The notes: generated by a model from the letters alone, not told the origin. DNA of 14,738 bases from an uncultured Lachnospiraceae bacterium (GCA_946549155.1 CAMNQN010000062.1:1-14738), one strand, 5' to 3'. Numbered from the stretch's first letter, positions 1-7,777 are shown. Program-made: numbers and translations.

Positions 1-61
1 CGCGAATAATCGCTATGATCTTTTTATCCAGAACCTTTTGTATAACGGCTTCTTTTTTCAA
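1..61 (-). CDS. N-terminus of a KDPG/KHG aldolase-like protein (cut by window edge)
   Basis: Only the first 20 codons lie in the window. Reading from a TTG start at 61 gives M-KKEAVIQKVLDKKIIAIIR, which resembles the start of clostridial 2-keto-3-deoxy-6-phosphogluconate / 2-keto-4-hydroxyglutarate aldolases: a short helix followed by a first beta strand ending in IIAIIR. Those enzymes are class I Schiff-base aldolases that release pyruvate. The TTG is preferred because GGAGG lies 8 bases upstream; the in-frame ATG at 76-74 overlaps that ribosome binding site. The gene starts 23 bases after the AEC carrier stop codon, so it is probably the thirteenth gene of the operon. The catalytic lysine and everything after codon 20 are outside the window, so the family call rests on a short match. 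Confidence 0.62.
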   Translation of the reverse strand, partial: MKKEAVIQKVLDKKIIAIIR

Positions 62-69
62 CCCCAATA

Positions 70-74
70 CCTCC
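70..74 (-). promoter_or_regulatory. Ribosome binding site deciding a TTG start
   Basis: GGAGG on the minus strand, 8 bases before the TTG codon at 61-59. It argues for the TTG over the in-frame ATG at 76-74, which overlaps the site itself. Confidence 0.6.
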
Positions 75-84
75 ATTTTTCCAG

Positions 85-1017
85 TTAGCATACCATCTGA
101 TACACCAGCACCAGCAGCGGCATGGTCACAATACATAGAACCAGCGACATTATATTGACGGTACTTACATATTTTACATCCGCATCATAGAGCAACGATA
201 CCATCACCACCCCGGTGGCGATGGGTGCGCTCACCGCCAGCAAGGTTACCAGCATAGCGGCATAAATTTCCTCGCTGTACAGAGTGATTCCGGTCATCCG
301 AACCACCAGAATAAACAGCAACGGAAGCAAAATCAATCTCAGGAAACTGATCAAATACGCTCTTTTGGTTCGGAAAATTTCCTTCAAATTCATGTCTGCC
401 ACAATCATTCCCATAATAATCATCACCATGGGGCCACACATATCCCCCACACCGCTGATGGTGTCCAGCAGGGTCTCTGGCAGGGATACCTGTCCCAGGA
501 AAAGAAGCAGTCCAATTATGACCGCCCACATATTCGGGTTAGCAAAAATCTTTTTCAGGCTGACCCCATCCTGCCCTTCACCCATCAGCATAATCCCGTG
601 AGTCCAGAACAATACTGTCTGAACCACAATGTAGGAGCACACATAAAATATGTATTCCTTTCCAAGAACCGCGCCTACCATCGGAATAATCAGGCCGCCG
701 CAGTTGGTGTATATCACTGCCATCTGCTCAGAATTGCTCAATTTCAGTGCTTTTTTTGATAAAAAAGTCAAAAAAATAAAGGCTATATGCACAACAACCG
801 CTGCGGCAACTGTCAGAACCAAACCCTCCATCTTATCTTCTGTCAATTCCACCTGATAAGAAGATATAATTACACAAGGATTGATCGCATATAAACTTAA
901 TACATTTAAAACATTTTTATCTTCCGGCTTTAACAATTTTGCCTTTACGATCACATAACCAAACAGTGCTGTAAACACCATGGCTATGATCTTTTTCATC
1001 AGTAAAAAGCTCAGCAT
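85..1017 (-). CDS. AEC (auxin efflux carrier) family permease
   Basis: A 310-residue membrane protein made almost entirely of hydrophobic segments, about ten, arranged as two halves around a short hydrophilic loop near residues 145-160. Family-like landmarks are the NP pair in the second segment (YAINPC, residues 43-48) and the NPNMWAVIIGLLLF segment at 160-173 that opens the second half. Characterised bacterial AEC members carry organic acids such as malate, malonate or lactate, often in exchange or efflux. The ATG at 1017 has AGAAGG 6 bases upstream, overlapping the stop region of the AroE-like gene, so the two genes are tightly coupled; an internal ATG at 999 is less likely. The operon already has a TRAP importer, so this carrier may export a product or exchange it for substrate (inference). 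Confidence 0.85.
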   Translation of the reverse strand: MLSFLLMKKIIAMVFTALFGYVIVKAKLLKPEDKNVLNVLSLYAINPCVIISSYQVELTEDKMEGLVLTVAAAVVVHIAFIFLTFLSKKALKLSNSEQMAVIYTNCGGLIIPMVGAVLGKEYIFYVCSYIVVQTVLFWTHGIMLMGEGQDGVSLKKIFANPNMWAVIIGLLLFLGQVSLPETLLDTISGVGDMCGPMVMIIMGMIVADMNLKEIFRTKRAYLISFLRLILLPLLFILVVRMTGITLYSEEIYAAMLVTLLAVSAPIATGVVMVSLLYDADVKYVSTVNIMSLVLCIVTMPLLVLVYQMVC

Positions 1018-1028
1018 AATCGGCCTTC

Positions 1029-1859
1029 TTATGCGCTTTCCACTTCAGCCACCAGTTCCATGGCATCCTGATCCGAGGGAGCCTGGCCGGTCCAGATCTC
1101 CATCGCGCGGATGCCCTGGCAGGAACTCATGGCTTTGCCCACGTAGCTGCGGATGCCTTTTGCTCTCGCTGCTGCAGGCAGTTTCGCATCCGGATTCGAA
1201 TAGTTTACATCAAATACCAGCGCGTCCCTCTTCAGTTCATCCAGGAAATCCAAATCCGCATAATCCTCATATCCAACCTGACCCAAAATGCTCGCATTAA
1301 TAAATACATCCTTATCTTTCGCATAAGCATACAGATTTTCCGTATTCAGCATATGCCCCGTAAATAAAGGTCCCATTTTGGAAACCAGCGCTTCTGTTTC
1401 GTTTTCAAACACATTCAGCACATCCACACCCGTTACACCGTTAATGGAAAGCTGATAGGCGATGGAACGGGCGACGCCGCCGGCCCCCACCAGGGTAACC
1501 TTCTTTTTCTGAAAGGAATGGCCCTTTAATTGCAGACACTTAATCATTCCCCAGCCATCGGTATTGTAACCGATCAGCCTGCCGTCTTTCACCAAAATGG
1601 TATTGGCGGACCCGCATTTCTCAGCGGAGACATCCAATTCATCACAATATTCTATAATTTTTACCTTGTAGGGCATGGTCACCGTGAAACCGTCCAGCGT
1701 ACGCTTCATCTTTTTCACTGTAGTTTCCAGCTCCTCCGGTTCCACATTAAATATTTCAAAATCCACATCAAATCCTAAGCACTTGCCAAAGAAGTCATAC
1801 GTTTTTGGAAGCACCGAATTATGAATATCTTTTGCCAGTAGAGCAAGCCTGTACGTCAT
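1029..1859 (-). CDS. Shikimate/quinate dehydrogenase-like oxidoreductase (AroE family)
   Basis: A 276-residue protein with the two-domain AroE architecture. The catalytic Lys is K65 (in FTVTMPYK), followed by N86 (SANTI) and D101 (GYNTDGWG), so the Lys-Asp pair is intact. The dinucleotide loop GAGGVAR is at 125-131, and the C-terminal Gln of the GxxMxxxQ region is Q248. Two departures stand out. The substrate-binding Ser-x-Ser motif is replaced by N-S-V-L-P (14-18). The NRT motif that holds the NADPH phosphate in AroE reads NVF (149-151), which hints at NAD+. The start at 1859 is preferred over a GTG at 1898 because AAAGGA lies 9 bases upstream and the GTG would overlap the preceding gene. 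The catabolic setting, with no other aromatic biosynthesis genes, suggests oxidation of an imported hydroxy acid rather than shikimate synthesis. Confidence 0.82.
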   Translation of the reverse strand: MTYRLALLAKDIHNSVLPKTYDFFGKCLGFDVDFEIFNVEPEELETTVKKMKRTLDGFTVTMPYKVKIIEYCDELDVSAEKCGSANTILVKDGRLIGYNTDGWGMIKCLQLKGHSFQKKKVTLVGAGGVARSIAYQLSINGVTGVDVLNVFENETEALVSKMGPLFTGHMLNTENLYAYAKDKDVFINASILGQVGYEDYADLDFLDELKRDALVFDVNYSNPDAKLPAAARAKGIRSYVGKAMSSCQGIRAMEIWTGQAPSDQDAMELVAEVESA

Positions 1860-1884
1860 AATATCTCTTCCTTTCTTCTTTACT

Positions 1885-3117
1885 CTATCTGCGGGCACAG
1901 CGCATGGGCTTCCCGTCTTTTAAAAATGCCATACACGCCCCACAGGTGGTGCACACCTTGCTGAATGGTTTCTTTGCCAGAATTTCGTTGGCATATCCCG
2001 GATCTGCGATCCATTGACGTCCAAATCCAGCCAGATCAAACCATCCTTCTTTTATACCTCCGGCCGCCACCCGGGGCGCATATTCACGAAGCCAGGTAAA
2101 TCCGGAAGCCACTACACAGACACCGGGGACTGCCTCCTTAATTGCTTTTGCAGACTGCAGCAGACGCTCCACCCCCTCCAGAGGGTGTTCCTCCGGAATA
2201 TTCCCCCTATCATAGGGACGGATCATATAGGGAGTACATGCTCCAATGCCCGCACTGACATTGATAATGGAAACTCCCTCATTCTCCAGATCCTTTGCCA
2301 GCTGTATCGGTTCCCGCAGATCCTGAATCTTCGCGTTCTCCCGGTCACATCCCCATCCATAGGGATACGGCAGGCCTTCCATCACATTCATGCGCACTCC
2401 CACTACCAGCTTTGTTTTTTCCCGGACACCTTTTACAATATCCTTCAGCAGTCTGGTACGATTCTCATAAGATCCTCCATACCCTCCGGGCCGTTCAAAC
2501 GCACTGAACAATTCATTTAGCAGATACCCGTGACAGGCACGGATATCCACTGCGTCAAAACCAGCCGTTTCTGCCAGAACCGCCGCTTTGATATAATCCT
2601 CCCGCAAAACTTCCAGTTCTTCATCGGTAATAATCCGCATGTTTTCTTTCGGCAGCAAGGGATTCTCATAGGCACAGACCGCCAGTCTCTTTCCATCCGG
2701 GTTGCTGTTTCTGCCCGAGTGCGTCAACTGTGCAACCACAAAAGGATGCCCCTTTGCATGAATGTCCTTCACCAGATCTGCAAACCCTGAAACCGTATCC
2801 TCCTTCAGCCACATCTGTTTCGGCATGGACTTCCCTTCCTCATTTACAGAGATGGACTCCATCCAAATGGTGCCGCTGCCGCCCTCTGCCAACTCTCCGT
2901 ACCGCTCCCTCGCACGCTCACTGGGAGCGCCATTCTCCAAAGAATCTCCCCCTTCAATAGGCTGTGCCAGCAAACGATTCTTAATTTCTTTTCCGCCAGC
3001 CACTACCGGCGTATTTAACACCGACGTATCCCCGGAATAGGGAAGTCCTTTGGTCAGTTTCGCCAGATCCCCTAAAAACTCTTCTTCTGATGTATAAGCA
3101 TAAGGTCTATGTTCCAT
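1885..3117 (-). CDS. Old-Yellow-Enzyme-like NADH:flavin oxidoreductase with C-terminal Cys cluster
   Basis: A 410-residue FMN-type TIM barrel. Visible landmarks are NRLLAQPIEGGDS (47-59), the flavin-site AQLTHSGR (129-136), DIRACHGYLLNELF (191-204), VGVRMN (239-244) and the phosphate-site AGFGRQW (363-369). In typical OYEs the active site reads HxxH or HxxN; here it is R193-A-C-H196 with Y198 kept. The C-terminus has C389-x2-C392-x2-C395-x11-C407, close to the 4Fe-4S ligand pattern of 2,4-dienoyl-CoA reductases, but translation stops three residues after the last Cys, so the FAD/NADH domain of those larger enzymes is absent. Such enzymes reduce C=C bonds conjugated to carbonyl or carboxyl groups, so this one may reduce an unsaturated intermediate. 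Its ribosome binding site is weak (AGGA is 14 bases upstream), so translation may depend on the preceding gene. Confidence 0.85.
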   Translation of the reverse strand: MEHRPYAYTSEEEFLGDLAKLTKGLPYSGDTSVLNTPVVAGGKEIKNRLLAQPIEGGDSLENGAPSERARERYGELAEGGSGTIWMESISVNEEGKSMPKQMWLKEDTVSGFADLVKDIHAKGHPFVVAQLTHSGRNSNPDGKRLAVCAYENPLLPKENMRIITDEELEVLREDYIKAAVLAETAGFDAVDIRACHGYLLNELFSAFERPGGYGGSYENRTRLLKDIVKGVREKTKLVVGVRMNVMEGLPYPYGWGCDRENAKIQDLREPIQLAKDLENEGVSIINVSAGIGACTPYMIRPYDRGNIPEEHPLEGVERLLQSAKAIKEAVPGVCVVASGFTWLREYAPRVAAGGIKEGWFDLAGFGRQWIADPGYANEILAKKPFSKVCTTCGACMAFLKDGKPMRCARR

Positions 3118-3141
3118 ATTTCACGCTCGCTTCCTTTTTTC

Positions 3142-3978
3142 TTACTCCGCATCCTCCCGGGGAGCCGGATTGCATCTGAGATGGCAGATTTCATATGCAC
3201 GGATACACTCATCCACGGTTTCTGCCATTTCAATCAGTTCGTAGGTTTTCTCCTCCGCCCATTTTTCCGCGCGGCACATAGCCACCAGTTCCTCCAGCAG
3301 CTCCACCTTAAACTTTACCGCGCCGTCCCTGTCCATATGTACCAGTTCTCCCGGTTCTACCTCCATTCCGGCAACTTCTACTTTTCCATTCAGCTCATAA
3401 GGAATGGAAGGAGCGGTAGATGCCACAGTGCCCGGAACCATCACCTGCATGCCGAAGGATTCCAACTCATCGATATCACGGATTGCACCGTCACAGATCA
3501 CGTTCTGAACACCTGCGATATTGCAGACACGTCCGTACTGGCCACCGAAGTTAGAATCAGACAGTCTCATTGCCTCCGGTTCGTCCACCTGAATAACCAG
3601 AGTAACCGGCTTCGGACTCTTTTCGATAAGACGCAGAAGATCATATCTGGTAGGACCGTCAAAACCCGGTACCGGAACGCCTACTCGCATGGTTACCACA
3701 TAACCGCAGCGAGCACCCACATTCCGGTTGGTGCAGTGAAGGGACGCATCGGTATAATATTTGTCCATTCTGGAAGTATAGTAATCTACTCTTCCATGTC
3801 CTTTTTCCAGACAGGCCGCCACCAGACCGGAGGGATAAGTTTCCAGCTCTTTGATCAGCTCTGCCTGCTGTTCCAGTGTCAGAGAAGCCGCGTTTTCCTT
3901 CTTTACATATTTGTAATAAATGTTTTCCTGAAGCTTTTTGATAAATTCCTCTTCCTGCTCTTTTGATAACATGCTCAT
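3142..3978 (-). CDS. RraA-like / HMG-CHA aldolase family protein, long form
   Basis: A 278-residue protein whose middle and C-terminal parts match the RraA-like fold of class II pyruvate aldolases (4-hydroxy-4-methyl-2-oxoglutarate and 4-carboxy-4-hydroxy-2-oxoadipate aldolases). The signature is GGQYGRV (145-151), followed by ICDGAIRDIDEL (161-172) with the R167-D168 pair that binds pyruvate and metal, then MVPGTVAS (180-187) and PGELVHMDRDGAV (209-221). Known members run about 160-230 residues. This one has about 45 extra N-terminal residues rich in Lys and Glu, and a helical, Cys-containing C-terminal tail. The start at 3978 has GGAGGAG 8 bases upstream. Next to a dehydratase it may cleave a 2-keto-4-hydroxy acid or decarboxylate an oxaloacetate-like product (inference). 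True RraA regulators of RNase E lack this catabolic context. Confidence 0.8.
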   Translation of the reverse strand: MSMLSKEQEEEFIKKLQENIYYKYVKKENAASLTLEQQAELIKELETYPSGLVAACLEKGHGRVDYYTSRMDKYYTDASLHCTNRNVGARCGYVVTMRVGVPVPGFDGPTRYDLLRLIEKSPKPVTLVIQVDEPEAMRLSDSNFGGQYGRVCNIAGVQNVICDGAIRDIDELESFGMQVMVPGTVASTAPSIPYELNGKVEVAGMEVEPGELVHMDRDGAVKFKVELLEELVAMCRAEKWAEEKTYELIEMAETVDECIRAYEICHLRCNPAPREDAE

Positions 3979-3992
3979 AATGTGTTCTCCTC

Positions 3993-5177
3993 CTACATTT
4001 CCTTTGCTTTATATTTGTTAAAAGTATCTATATTCAGTTCGATACCAAGCCCTGGTCCCTGCGGAACGTATACATAGCCGTCTTCCCCGATATCAATCTT
4101 CTGGGTAAGAAGTTCATCCCTCAACGGATAAATATTCCGGTCCATCTCAAACAATCCCGCATTGGGCAGCGCCGCCAGGAAATGCAGGTTTGCCGCCAGG
4201 CTGACACCTGATGAGAATACATGGGGATTGCAGGGAAGATTATGGGCCAGGGCCAGATCCGCAATTCTCTTACACTCTGTGATACCACCAGACCACACCA
4301 CATCAGGCTGCACGATATCGATGGCACGTCTCTGGATAAATTCCCGGAAACGATACATACCGATCTCCGACTCATAGCCCGCCACCGGCATATCCAAAGC
4401 GGCCGCCAGTTCCACAGAGCCGTCAATGTTGTCCAGATGCAGCGGTTCTTCAAGCCAGTAAACGCCCATTGCCTGCAGCTTTTTGCCCATTTCAATGGCA
4501 GTAAAGGTATTCCAGTTATTATTTGCGTCTACCATGATCCGCGCGCCATACTCTTTTGCCACCCCGCAGCAGGCCGCCACGCGTTCCAAATCCTCTTCCA
4601 AAGAATACCGGCATTCTTCTGTAAAAGCCATATTGTGAAGCGGAGTCATGAGAACTTCCGGATTTCTTCCGATTTTGATCTTGGCATACTTAAATCCCAG
4701 TTCGAAATAGCTGCGGCACTCTGCCGCAATAGCCTTGGTGTCCTTTCCTCTGGAATAAAAACCGGAACTTGCATAGGGAGTCACACGGTCCGCATAACCG
4801 CCCAGCAGCTTATAAACCGGAAGCCCCGCTTTTTTGCCAAGGATATCCCACAATGCGATATCAATTCCGCTCATTGCCGCAAAGATCAAACCGCTTCTGC
4901 CGTGTTGACGGGTTCTGTCAAACATTCTCTGCCATACGCGCTGGATATTTGTAGGATCCTGATCCATTATAATGGGCTTTAATTCTTTCTCAATTACGAA
5001 CCGGGTCGTCTCCGGCGGGCCGCCAAAGCAGGCCGACTCTCCTAACCCCACAATTCCCTCGTCCGTATACACCTGAACAATTACCGCATTACGGGTAGAA
5101 AAGAAATTCTGTGCGTCCGCAATTCCGTTTTCATAGGTATACTTCAATACTGTTGCCTTTACATCTGTTATCTTCAT
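3993..5177 (-). CDS. Mandelate racemase/muconate lactonizing enzyme family, probable acid-sugar dehydratase
   Basis: A 394-residue enolase-superfamily enzyme with an N-terminal capping domain and a C-terminal barrel. The residues fit the mandelate racemase subgroup: a K-x-K pair at K166/K168 (YAKIKIG), Mg ligands D217 (MVDANN), the Glu pair of WLEEPL (243-244) and E269 (AGYESE), the Asp-His dyad D292 (QPDVVW) and H319 (NPHVFSSG), and E344 (LFEMD). Members with this set abstract an alpha proton from a hydroxy acid and usually dehydrate sugar acids to 2-keto-3-deoxy acids; racemisation is the other known outcome. Between the KIK strand and the next helix there are roughly 20 extra residues (about 174-192), which may shape the pocket. 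It lies 14 bases upstream of the RraA-like gene, consistent with dehydration followed by aldol cleavage. The substrate cannot be read from sequence. Confidence 0.9.
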   Translation of the reverse strand: MKITDVKATVLKYTYENGIADAQNFFSTRNAVIVQVYTDEGIVGLGESACFGGPPETTRFVIEKELKPIIMDQDPTNIQRVWQRMFDRTRQHGRSGLIFAAMSGIDIALWDILGKKAGLPVYKLLGGYADRVTPYASSGFYSRGKDTKAIAAECRSYFELGFKYAKIKIGRNPEVLMTPLHNMAFTEECRYSLEEDLERVAACCGVAKEYGARIMVDANNNWNTFTAIEMGKKLQAMGVYWLEEPLHLDNIDGSVELAAALDMPVAGYESEIGMYRFREFIQRRAIDIVQPDVVWSGGITECKRIADLALAHNLPCNPHVFSSGVSLAANLHFLAALPNAGLFEMDRNIYPLRDELLTQKIDIGEDGYVYVPQGPGLGIELNIDTFNKYKAKEM

Positions 5178-5224
5178 GTTTTTTTATCATCCCTTTCTAA
5201 AACCTGATTTCTATTTTCCATCCG

Positions 5225-5887
5225 CTATGCCTCATCCAGATATTTTGCCAACTGTTCTATACCGGAAGCCACACTGGTAAGAATGGGAAGATCCAGATCA
5301 GTGCAGCATTTTGCCGCATCCAGCATGGTTACCTGGGCAAACACCAAAACATCGTAATCGGCAGCCACTTCATGGGCCTTTCTGACAATCAAATCATCAT
5401 GCAATGCCTTATTGCCCTCATTCAGTGCACCGCGAGCCCCATCCACGATGATCACGTCAACCGTCACCTCTTTGCCGATATCCTCCGCAAAGGCCAAACA
5501 AGCTGCTTTTGATGTTTTCTCTGTGGGCGGAAAGGTAATCAGCATTCCGATTTTTTCCCCCTTTTCAACTGCTTCCCGCAGCATAGGACCATCAATGGTA
5601 ATCATGGGAATATCCACTGCCATCTGGGCCTCCCGCATAGCAATGCCCAGGGTGGTGCACATGCAAACAAAGGCGGAAGCGCCCTGTTCCTGCGCCATGG
5701 AGCCATAAGCCACCAGCTTTTTCGTGATAAAGCGGGGCGGCTGTCCCTGATTGGCAATTACCTCCGGCAAAACACCGTCATCCAGAATAGTAATCAGCTG
5801 ATCCTGCGGGTATCGCTCCTGAAATGCTTTTTTCATTGGTTCCGGTGTAGCCGGTGTGGTATGAAAAAATACAACTTTTTTATTCAT
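5225..5887 (-). CDS. Asp/Glu racemase superfamily protein with one catalytic Cys position
   Basis: A 220-residue two-lobed protein of the aspartate/glutamate/hydantoin racemase superfamily. The first-lobe catalytic position is kept as C77 in VCMCTTLG (74-81), followed by IDGPMLREA (98-106) and GMLITFPPT (114-122). The second-lobe position, a Cys in two-base racemases (the xCT motif), reads FAQVTML (183-189), so Gln185 replaces it. Two-base racemisation therefore looks unlikely. Single-Cys relatives include arylmalonate decarboxylase, which retains the second Cys rather than the first. The gene sits between the TRAP permease and the enolase-superfamily enzyme. It could be a decarboxylase, isomerase or lyase acting on a carboxylic acid, but the reaction is unknown. 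The ATG at 5887 has only a distant AAAGG upstream. Confidence 0.72.
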   Translation of the reverse strand: MNKKVVFFHTTPATPEPMKKAFQERYPQDQLITILDDGVLPEVIANQGQPPRFITKKLVAYGSMAQEQGASAFVCMCTTLGIAMREAQMAVDIPMITIDGPMLREAVEKGEKIGMLITFPPTEKTSKAACLAFAEDIGKEVTVDVIIVDGARGALNEGNKALHDDLIVRKAHEVAADYDVLVFAQVTMLDAAKCCTDLDLPILTSVASGIEQLAKYLDEA

Positions 5888-5912
5888 TTTACTTTTCTTA
5901 CCTTTCTATGTA

Positions 5913-7199
5913 TTACAAGGCGCCATAAATCAGGTTCGGCAGCCAGGTAGAAATACTGGGAACACAGATCATCAGCAGTCCTGTTCCCAACGCCAAAATG
6001 ATAAACGGAGCCATCGCCTTGCACAGCTTTCCAAATTCGATTCCCGACATTCCCTGCAGCACGAAAAGCACCATACCTACCGGTGGGGTGATGACACCGA
6101 TCATCAGCACAAAATTAAATACCAGACAGAACTGAACCGGATCCACACCCATCGCAGTCGCCACCGGAAAAAGTACCGGGGCAACAATGAAAATGGTTGC
6201 CGTATTGTCCATGATGCATCCGCAGATCAGAAGAACCAAAGCTACAATCATCAGACAAACTGTAGGGCTGGATACATTGGCCATCATGATCTTTGAGATT
6301 GTTGTCGGCACCTGCTCCAGAGTAATAATATAGCTGAAAAGCTTTGTGGCAATTACGATGAACAAAATACTTACCAGAAGCTGGGCTGCATCTTTAAAAA
6401 TACCCGGAAGCTCCCGAAGCTTCAAATCCTTTGTCACTAAGCCGAGGACCGTCGCATAAACACCTGCCAGGACAGCGGATTCTGACGGAGTAACCACACC
6501 ATTATAGATGCAAACCAGAATAATAACAGGTGTCAGCAACGGGAAAAACGCGTTGATAAAATCCTTCACAAGAATTTTTACCGGCGGAACCTTTGTTCTT
6601 GGGTAGCCGCGTTTCAAAGAAATCAGAACGATCAATGCCATCATCAGGCCCGCATAAACCAATCCCGGAATGACTCCCGCCATAAACAATCTTCCTGTAG
6701 ACACCCCTGTGATGCAGGCCAGCATAACTGCAGGAACGCTGGGTGGAATTAAAGGAGACAAAATGGTGGATGCACCGGTCACCGCCAGAGAGAAATCCAA
6801 ATCATAACCGTCTTCTCTCATCGCCTCCACTTCAATCTGCCCCAGGCCACCGGCATCCGCAGTAGCGGATCCAGACATACCTGCAAATATAACACTTGCC
6901 ACCACATTCGCATGAGCCAGCCCGCCAGGAACCCATCCCACCAAGTCTTTTGCAAAGTTAAAAATTTTTCGTGTAACGCCGCCGCGATTCATCAAATTAC
7001 CAGCCAAAATAAAGAAGCCGGTCGCTAACAGCGTCTGAGACATGGGTGCTGAAACGGACTGTACCACCGCGCTGTAAATACTGATATCAAAAATCGTCAT
7101 ATATATAAAGGAAGAAATGACCATGGCAACCGCAACCGGAATTCCAAGTGCCATAAGCGCAAACAGCATTGCAAACAGTAAAATAAAATTCAAATTCAC
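5913..7199 (-). CDS. dctM: TRAP transporter large permease subunit (DctM-like)
   Basis: A 428-residue, strongly hydrophobic protein with about a dozen membrane segments. It has the DctM landmarks GMSGSATADAGGLGQIEVEAM (two adjacent parts of the first re-entrant region), SPLIPPSVPAVML, and near the C-terminus TPPVGMVLFVLQ. It forms the ion-coupled channel of a tripartite transporter with the DctQ-like and DctP-like proteins encoded just upstream. Translation starts at a GTG (7199) with AGGAGG 7 bases upstream. The GTG overlaps the TGA of the small subunit as GTGA, so the two are translationally coupled. TRAP systems of this type import C4-dicarboxylates, sugar acids, sialic acids, aromatic acids or other organic anions; the substrate here is not evident. 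Confidence 0.95.
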   Translation of the reverse strand: MNLNFILLFAMLFALMALGIPVAVAMVISSFIYMTIFDISIYSAVVQSVSAPMSQTLLATGFFILAGNLMNRGGVTRKIFNFAKDLVGWVPGGLAHANVVASVIFAGMSGSATADAGGLGQIEVEAMREDGYDLDFSLAVTGASTILSPLIPPSVPAVMLACITGVSTGRLFMAGVIPGLVYAGLMMALIVLISLKRGYPRTKVPPVKILVKDFINAFFPLLTPVIILVCIYNGVVTPSESAVLAGVYATVLGLVTKDLKLRELPGIFKDAAQLLVSILFIVIATKLFSYIITLEQVPTTISKIMMANVSSPTVCLMIVALVLLICGCIMDNTATIFIVAPVLFPVATAMGVDPVQFCLVFNFVLMIGVITPPVGMVLFVLQGMSGIEFGKLCKAMAPFIILALGTGLLMICVPSISTWLPNLIYGAL

Positions 7200-7717
7200 G
7201 CCCCTTCCTCCTTTCCAAAATGAAACACAGGCTCTCTCCCAATAAGTACCAGAAAATCATCATACATATCAAACAGCATATAAATAATCCCAAGGCCATA
7301 TCCAATGGGAAGTGCCATAAATGTTTTTCCTTTTCCTAATTTAAACGTTCCAAACTTAATATTCCAGTTGGTCATTGCATATTTTAAGCCATACTGAATC
7401 GTAATCACTGCCGCAATGATAAACAAAACGCCGCAGGCCAAATTAATGATTGCCTGTACTTTCTCCGGGAATTTTTTTGAAAGTGTATCCACCTTGATAT
7501 GGGTTTTCATGCGAATCCCATAACCAATTCCCAAAAATCCCAGAATCATCTGTAAGGTAACAGAAATCTCGTCTGTCCAGATAATCGGACTATTAAACAC
7601 ATACCGACTCACAGCCTGTATCAAAATGATAGTAAAAGCCAGCATAAACAAAATTGTAAGAACCCACTCCTCCATTTTTCCAAACGTGGAAACAATCTTT
7701 TTTATTATTCTAACCAT
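7196..7717 (-). CDS. dctQ: TRAP transporter small permease subunit (DctQ-like)
   Basis: A 173-residue protein with four predicted membrane helices: after an N-terminal amphipathic stretch, near residues 18-36, 47-65, 88-108 and 130-150. The motif SPIIWTDEI (44-52), following the first helix, matches the conserved N.....W..E region of DctQ proteins. It pairs with the large permease, with which it overlaps by four bases, to form the membrane part of the transporter. The start at 7717 has GGAGG 6 bases upstream. It is separated from the dctP-like gene by about 110 bases that hold a perfect hairpin, so binding protein and permease levels may differ. Confidence 0.93.
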   Translation of the reverse strand: MVRIIKKIVSTFGKMEEWVLTILFMLAFTIILIQAVSRYVFNSPIIWTDEISVTLQMILGFLGIGYGIRMKTHIKVDTLSKKFPEKVQAIINLACGVLFIIAAVITIQYGLKYAMTNWNIKFGTFKLGKGKTFMALPIGYGLGIIYMLFDMYDDFLVLIGREPVFHFGKEEGA

Positions 7718-7777
7718 GATGCACCTCCCATCTATCCATATGAACCGAGGGTTTTACCACATTTCCTGTTTCTGTAA

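Noticed and set aside
12..996. Exact 14-base repeat GCTATGATCTTTTT at 12-25 and 983-996
   Set aside because: Both copies encode the same K-K-I-I-A run near the start of two unrelated proteins, so coincidental codon similarity explains it.
3142..3978. Calling the RraA-like gene a regulator of ribonuclease E or a menaquinone methyltransferase
   Set aside because: The aldolase-type R-D pair and neighbouring dehydratase fit the class II aldolase branch; the methyltransferase name is a historical misannotation of this fold.
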